Shown piece after piece: positions 58,388 through 64,000 of a DNA stretch of 64,000 nucleotides. The stretch is from Otis tarda (taxonomy: Eukaryota > Chordata > Aves > Otidiformes > Otididae). The notes beneath the pieces were generated by a model. That model was not told the DNA's origin. It saw only the letters and a program-made list of their open reading frames with translations, and ran no database searches. The DNA lies in NCBI GenBank assembly GCA_026413225.1, contig CM048552.1, forward strand, positions 142,613,053 through 142,677,052, in the 5' to 3' direction. Made by a program: the position numbers and the translations under genes. Each line of letters starts with the position of its first letter. The stretch's first letter is position 1.

Positions 58388-61300
58388 GTCTCTCTTCAAA
58401 CTTCTCATGTTTTGGTAGACACGCAGGTAGGCTCCTTTCAGAAAAGCATCCATTAGCAACACGTGAAGGATTCTGAAAGCAAAGAGAGAAATGTCTGACC
58501 AAGGAAGATCAGAAGAAATCACAGACAGAGGGACTTTGAATATTTGAGCCCAGTGCCAAGCTTGTGGCCTTCCCATCTTTTCCACTTCCAGTCCAGTTTT
58601 GCACTTTGTAGGCAGATGGTGGGTCGCATTAGTCAGTTAAATGGAGGAGAGGTTTGTTTCTCCTCATGCATCCACTACCATCTTAGTCATCTTTAGGAAC
58701 TGAATCTACCCCTACCCTGAAGAACAAATGTTCCTTGCAGGACCAGGCAGAGAGGGGAAGGCAGAGCCCATGGCCGGCAGTTACACTCTCCCCTTCCGCA
58801 CATTTGTTGCCAGTTTGCAGGCTGCCCTTTCCTATCTGCAGCAGGTAACACCCCTGAGAGGGACACAATACTGGAACACTGTTCAAGGAAGAAATATTTT
58901 GCTGGACAGTTCCCTAATGATATTTCCAGAGTGCCTAGGGGATGATCAGTCCATTATCTGTGACGACTTTTGAGGTTCACTGTAATTCAAACAGAATCCT
59001 TTAAACAACTGTACAAAGTACAACTGTGTTGTATGGGGATACCAAAAAGATAGTGCAGCTCAAATTTCCATAACCCTCTGAACGAATAACAGTAATAACA
59101 ACCAAGGAAAACTCAAGAGCTCTTGAGTTCTGTTTGTTGCTCAAGACTTTAGCTCAGGGCTAAAGCACATCTATGCTCCACTGACTCTGTGATACCGTTC
59201 TTGTGTCACTCCATGGGAAATAAACTGGCTAATATCAAATAATTAAGTGCCAGTAAATGCTCAGTCCTGTTATGCAGAAAACACACGTTATCCATGTTTC
59301 TGCTTTTTTAAATGAGCATTATCTTGATTGAACACTTCATTTCTTTTTCCATCAAAAATGGGTTGATGGAGATGTGTGGGGAAGAGCTGGGGTGCACTTG
59401 GATTTGACTTTGGTGTGGAGTCAATCTAGTAAGACATATCCCTAGACACTTGCGTAACTTTGCCCACATCACAATCAGTCTGCTTACTAACACAAGTAAA
59501 GTTACACATATACCTGAATATGCCTTCTGGATATGTCTCACTATTTCCATGCAATTGCATTTGTTTCCTTTTAAAAAACACAGATCATGTCCCATTTAAA
59601 CACAAGATGTGGCTTGGTTATTTGGAGAAGCATAAGCTGAATATAAAAAATGTCTGGTTTACCTAGAAGTACCTAACAATCCATAATCTCCAACCTATTT
59701 CCAAAGATATTCTGACCACTTTTATTTTTCCTTTCTTTTTTTTTTTTTTTTTGGAATCCAGAAACCATAAGGACATAGTTTCAGAGGTGATTTGTTTTAT
59801 AATGCCTCTCTTTTTAACATTCAGTACTACTTTAAAGTTGTGTCCAAATATGACAACATGTTGGCCTAATTTTGTGAAGATAATGATAAATAATAAATAC
59901 TGGTGAAAAAGGAGAAGTAGAATACGAGATGGTTCAGTCATATCCAGGATTTTCAGTCATTTTTTCTAGGAAACAGAAAACTGGAAAGGCCATGAAAGAG
60001 TTTTGGCCTTGGAAACACTTCTATAAGAACTAGAGGAGTGAACTATTGGTTTCAGCCAGATGTGCAAGTTCTAAAGGATAATTTTTATAAATGCTACTGT
60101 TCATGCTACCAACATCAAGTGAAGAGATGTCTTTCAAAAGCAAAAAGGCAACACACCAGGAAAAACATTATGTGCCTAGTGTAGTTACGCAAAAGTAATA
60201 GAGGATCTTGGGGCATGAATCAGCATGAAGCATCAATGAATTAATTGAAGATAATGACAAACACATGCAAAAGTGCAGATTCATTAAAAATAGCATCTTG
60301 TCTCTAAGACTAGACGGATAAGATTCTTTCTCTAACTGGACTTTTATACCACACTGGCTAATGTAACCCTATATAAAGTACCTACAATAGTAAAACTGTA
60401 ATCAATTAGAAATAAAAAGCAAAGCTTACACTTCATATCAGTTAAAATACTCATCCTATAGTGCCTTCATACAGAAACATTTTGGTGAAAAGCCAAAAGG
60501 AAATAGGATAAAGTCTACACTTTTGTGGGTAGCCAAATAATTTCCAAGAACTTCAGTACATATGTAGCTGACATTTATTGCACAGCTAGTAAAATCTCAG
60601 TGATCACAATGAAAGCTGTCAATGAAAGCTGACAATTTCTTGCTTATACCTACGGAGTGGTAATTCCTAACAGAGGTAAAGAAGTACAGAAGAGACAGAA
60701 AGATCCCATATCAGATACTACGTAAAAATAATGAGATGTTCCCGTTGCTATACAGACAGCAGTTCCTGTGTACAGACACAGCTGGGACTAGTCACATCTG
60801 CCCATTTACGGGAAAGGAAGGCATATAAATAAAAGTACACAGGTGAGTCATGGTCCTGACATACAGCCCACATGTCCTGAATGAGGAAAGTCTCTCACAC
60901 GGTGCTGTTTGACTTACGCTTTCTAGAAAGTTTAATCCTACAAGTGGGACCTTATATTGAACATGTGTAATCTCGGAACTGGAGTTCTCATGAGATTCAA
61001 GGCCTAATTTGATAGTCAAAAGAGATTTTTGAAGTATCTCTGCTTTTCCTAATGAAAATGTAGGAGAGGAATAAGCGGGACAGTGCAGGAGTCTGAGGTT
61101 GCTGGTGGGCAGTTGAACTGGGTGATGACAGGAAAGTGAGCAAACATAAGCATGGAGCACAGCAGGCTAGCAGCTCTGAGGAGATTTGGTAAACGAAGAG
61201 ACAATGCAGCGACTGAGTCTGTAACCCCAGACTCTTTTCTCTGAACTCAGATATTATTCCACTTTGGGGAAATTAGCAGGGAGCACTGGAAGTCTTTGAA

Positions 61301-64000
61301 ACCATATGTCAAACAATTTCTGCTGATGTCTGTTTTAAAATAAAACCTCTCATCTAAAAAGTATATGACAGGTAGTTCGGCTAGATAAAATGATCTCTGC
61401 AATTTGCAGCATGACTGAGTGAACCATTTTAGGTCACAAGTTAATCTTCAAGTAACAAGATAGGCCAAAAGTCCTAATAGTTACGTCCAGCTTCTCAATA
61501 AAACAGTAATTGATGCAATACTAATACAGTGATGCCTGACCCTTTGGGTTATTTTTCCAGGGATATGTAAAAAATGTATTATATAGATGGACTTTGCAGA
61601 GCAGAAAACCTAAGCTATTCAATCTGAGAGGTAGAGCAGAGTGGACCGCAGGATCAGGCAATGACTGCGTGAAGGACACTATGGGTCCTAACACTCCTTC
61701 TGTGTGAACATGTGCTGACCACTCCATTTCCTCTTCCACCCTCTGTCCACTCTGTCTACATATGCAGTGAAGTCTTCAGTACACGGATGCTGAGTTTGTG
61801 CAACCTCCACATAACAAGGTCCTCCAAACTCAATTTTTCAAATGATGAATGCTCTTAAACTTTCTATTATCAGCTGGGTGCTAAGTATAAATAAAACTGT
61901 ATGTGAACATGCTGCTGTTCTTCTCCGTATTTGATGGGCTTAGCTATTGGTCCAACATATCGACTGAGAAAAGAACTATCACCTAATTCGGGGCTACCTT
62001 TATTTTAAGTTAACATATTCCTTGACTAGTAACCTGGTTACCACGAAGCGTGCTACTGAATTCAGGTTTAGCCCCAACCCACTGTAGACCAAGTAATCTC
62101 AGGCATGTGAGTCATTAGAAGAATCCCTCTGAATGGTGCACATGTAATTGCAGAAAAAAAACTACCTCCGTTTACCTCTTCTGGAACGGCTGTAGTGTAG
62201 ACAAGCAGGCTTTGTTGACATTTCTCAAAACCAATTATTCATCTGTTACCAATTCAGCTATTCTGTCCCTCCTGCCTCCTTTTTAAGGTCATGCTTTTCA
62301 TCTAGATATTTAAAAGCATTTCTATGCAATCCATACAAAAACCTTATTATTGTAAAAAACATTCAATAAAATTTAGCAACTAATCACAGCATAAAAAGAG
62401 GATTAGATTTAATATTCCCATTGAAGAAAATGTCTGTTTAACTCCTTTTGAGTATTGGTGTACAAAACCTTCTCTCTAATCAATATTTACTTTAGCCTTC
62501 ATCTTGGCCACAAAAGGCAGTCCTTTCTCTATCCATTACAGCATCTCTAATTTAGAGAAAATTAATATTTGCAGGACTTTTCTTCAAGGATGCTGTGAAG
62601 TGTAAACTTAAAGTTCAATATTTTTATAAATGTATGCCAGAAATTAAGGAATTTTAATCAAAGATATTAGAGATAGTTATTTTCTATTAGGTCAGCTAGC
62701 TCATCTGTGCTGCCAAAAAGAAAAGACGTTCCTTCCAATGCAGTCCCCAGTGTTTTGCTTGGCTGTGCTTCAAGTGACTCAAGCCAGAAATATTTTTATA
62801 TAATTTTACATTATTTATATCTTAGGAAAAGTTGGACTTGCTTCTGGTAGGGAGAAATGTCCCAAAGATGACATAGGTGTCATGATAAAGACTATCCTGG
62901 ATACCACAGAAATCTGTGACCTTATGCAGAATACAGATCAGCTAGCTCTTCCTTGCCACTTGAATTTCGTTATAAAAGCAGTACATACCCAGATGGGAGC
63001 TTGCACCAGAATGGGACAGACTGAGAATCTTACTCACACCAAGAAGTATCTTACTTCATAGGCATGTTTCTTGAGTGGACCAACTTATTATCATAGAGTA
63101 ATATCATTATCAGTCTGTATTTAGTATGAAATAAGGTACTGTAAAAATTCACCAAAAGCAGAAACACTTTTTCATTACATTTACATTCAAAGTTGTTATA
63201 AAATAATTTGAACATTCGTTGGAACTCATAGATTAAGTGTCTAGATGACTGAGATGATGTAGTAGCACCTTTCGCACCATCACCTATAAAGAGAATGAAA
63301 GGTTACAAACTCACAGCCTGTACTCCTATGAAACAAAACCTACACAAGACCACGTGCTAGAATACAGTGGTAGATAACATAGTAACTAGAATGGAATAAA
63401 ACAGAATAGAAAATGAATTTATAATGCAGAAGTTATTTGCAACTCAACTGAAAATCAGTTAGCTGTAAGACCACATAGTAGAAGATGAGCCCTGCAATAT
63501 GTACCTCGACAACATCAAAAGAGCAATCAATTTAGGTATAAATAAGATTACGTCACCACCACCAGAATACAGTGGGTCTTCTTCGAATTCATTAAATTAT
63601 GTGTGAGGTGGAATCCTGAAATACTCAGGTAAGTTTTGGTGGGTTTGTTTTTGATTTGCAGTCTTTCCCAGATCAAAAGTGTGATGAAACTGAAAGGCTG
63701 ACTGGTCTTTTGGCATTTCTGGTTGACAGCAGGAGGAGAGAGCTTATTCTCCTGAGTTTTCCAGCAGATTTCATAGTCAAAGATGTTAGAATAGTTTGAA
63801 TAAGCTCCACATAAACATCTGGGGCCAGATTCATGGGATATTCCAGCTGCTTTGGAGCAACCCAGTGACATAAAGCAGCAGTAAAAGCCACTTTACTGGC
63901 CATTTAAGTCAAGTTTATGGCTGCTTTGCGTCCCCAGAGCAGCTCAAAGCAGCCAATACCAGTGGAACTCACTCTGAATTTCTGGGCTTTCGTCTGAACT
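58388..64000. other. Gene-free unique DNA
   Basis: AT-rich unique sequence to the window end. A run of 17 T occupies 59,736-59,752. The many short frames (up to about 122 codons at 60,792-61,160 minus) have no recognisable similarity. No RNA gene, CpG island or clear repeat was seen. Confidence 0.5.

Noticed and set aside
61370-61405. Text resembling a CR1 tail (GGCTAGATAAAATGATCTCT)
   Set aside because: Only a few words match and the order is poor; not separable from chance.

Overview
This window looks like a gene-poor stretch of a bird nuclear genome, either intergenic or inside very large introns. The evidence is moderately AT-rich unique DNA, few interspersed repeats, three avian-style ERVL-type LTR remnants, an eroded CR1-like 3' end, and no sign of L1, Alu or other mammal-specific repeats. 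Nothing resembles a bacterial gene, operon, phage, CRISPR array, rRNA or tRNA. No recognisable protein-coding gene is present. The open frames are short, overlap on both strands, or are forced open by period-5/15 simple sequence or LTR sequence.

Layout. Positions 1-692 are the right-hand part of an ERVL-type LTR cut by the window edge. About 0.7-24.9 kb is unique DNA without genes; it holds several blocks that look like conserved non-coding elements (about 11.3-12.0, 17.35-17.56, 19.5-19.9 and 20.2-20.6 kb), a compact hairpin at 23.1 kb and a few homopolymer runs. About 24.9-34.6 kb is the richest stretch for putative regulatory DNA (24.9-25.5, 26.2-26.5, 30.1-31.4 and 33.6-34.6 kb). Two unusual polypyrimidine minisatellites lie inside or at the edge of this stretch, at 28.0 and 34.9 kb, and share one construction: pyrimidine pentamers with GCACC/ACACC inserted in strict 5-bp register. 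A complete solo LTR of the same family as the left-edge one lies at 37,639-38,797 in opposite orientation, with an intact 5-bp target duplication (GGACC). From 39 to 64 kb there is more unique DNA with a CR1-like remnant (42.1 kb), a MIR/CORE-SINE-like remnant (46.4 kb), a CR1-class ancient repeat (57.5 kb), a 103-bp remnant of a second LTR family (58.3 kb), more conserved-element-like blocks (42.3, 50.0-51.0, 56.1 and 57.7 kb), and two splice-bounded exon-like segments on the + strand (46,021 and 47,946).

Interpretation. The best overall reading is a slice of a developmental regulatory landscape (a gene desert or giant intron) with light retroelement load. That is inference: conservation cannot be shown from one sequence. 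I see no convincing new multi-gene system. The most unusual sequence-level observations are the register-locked twin minisatellites, the dense putative enhancer cluster at 30.1-31.4 kb with an overlapping POU/SOX site, the hairpin at 23.1 kb, and the possible 54-nt frame-preserving micro-exon at 46.0 kb.
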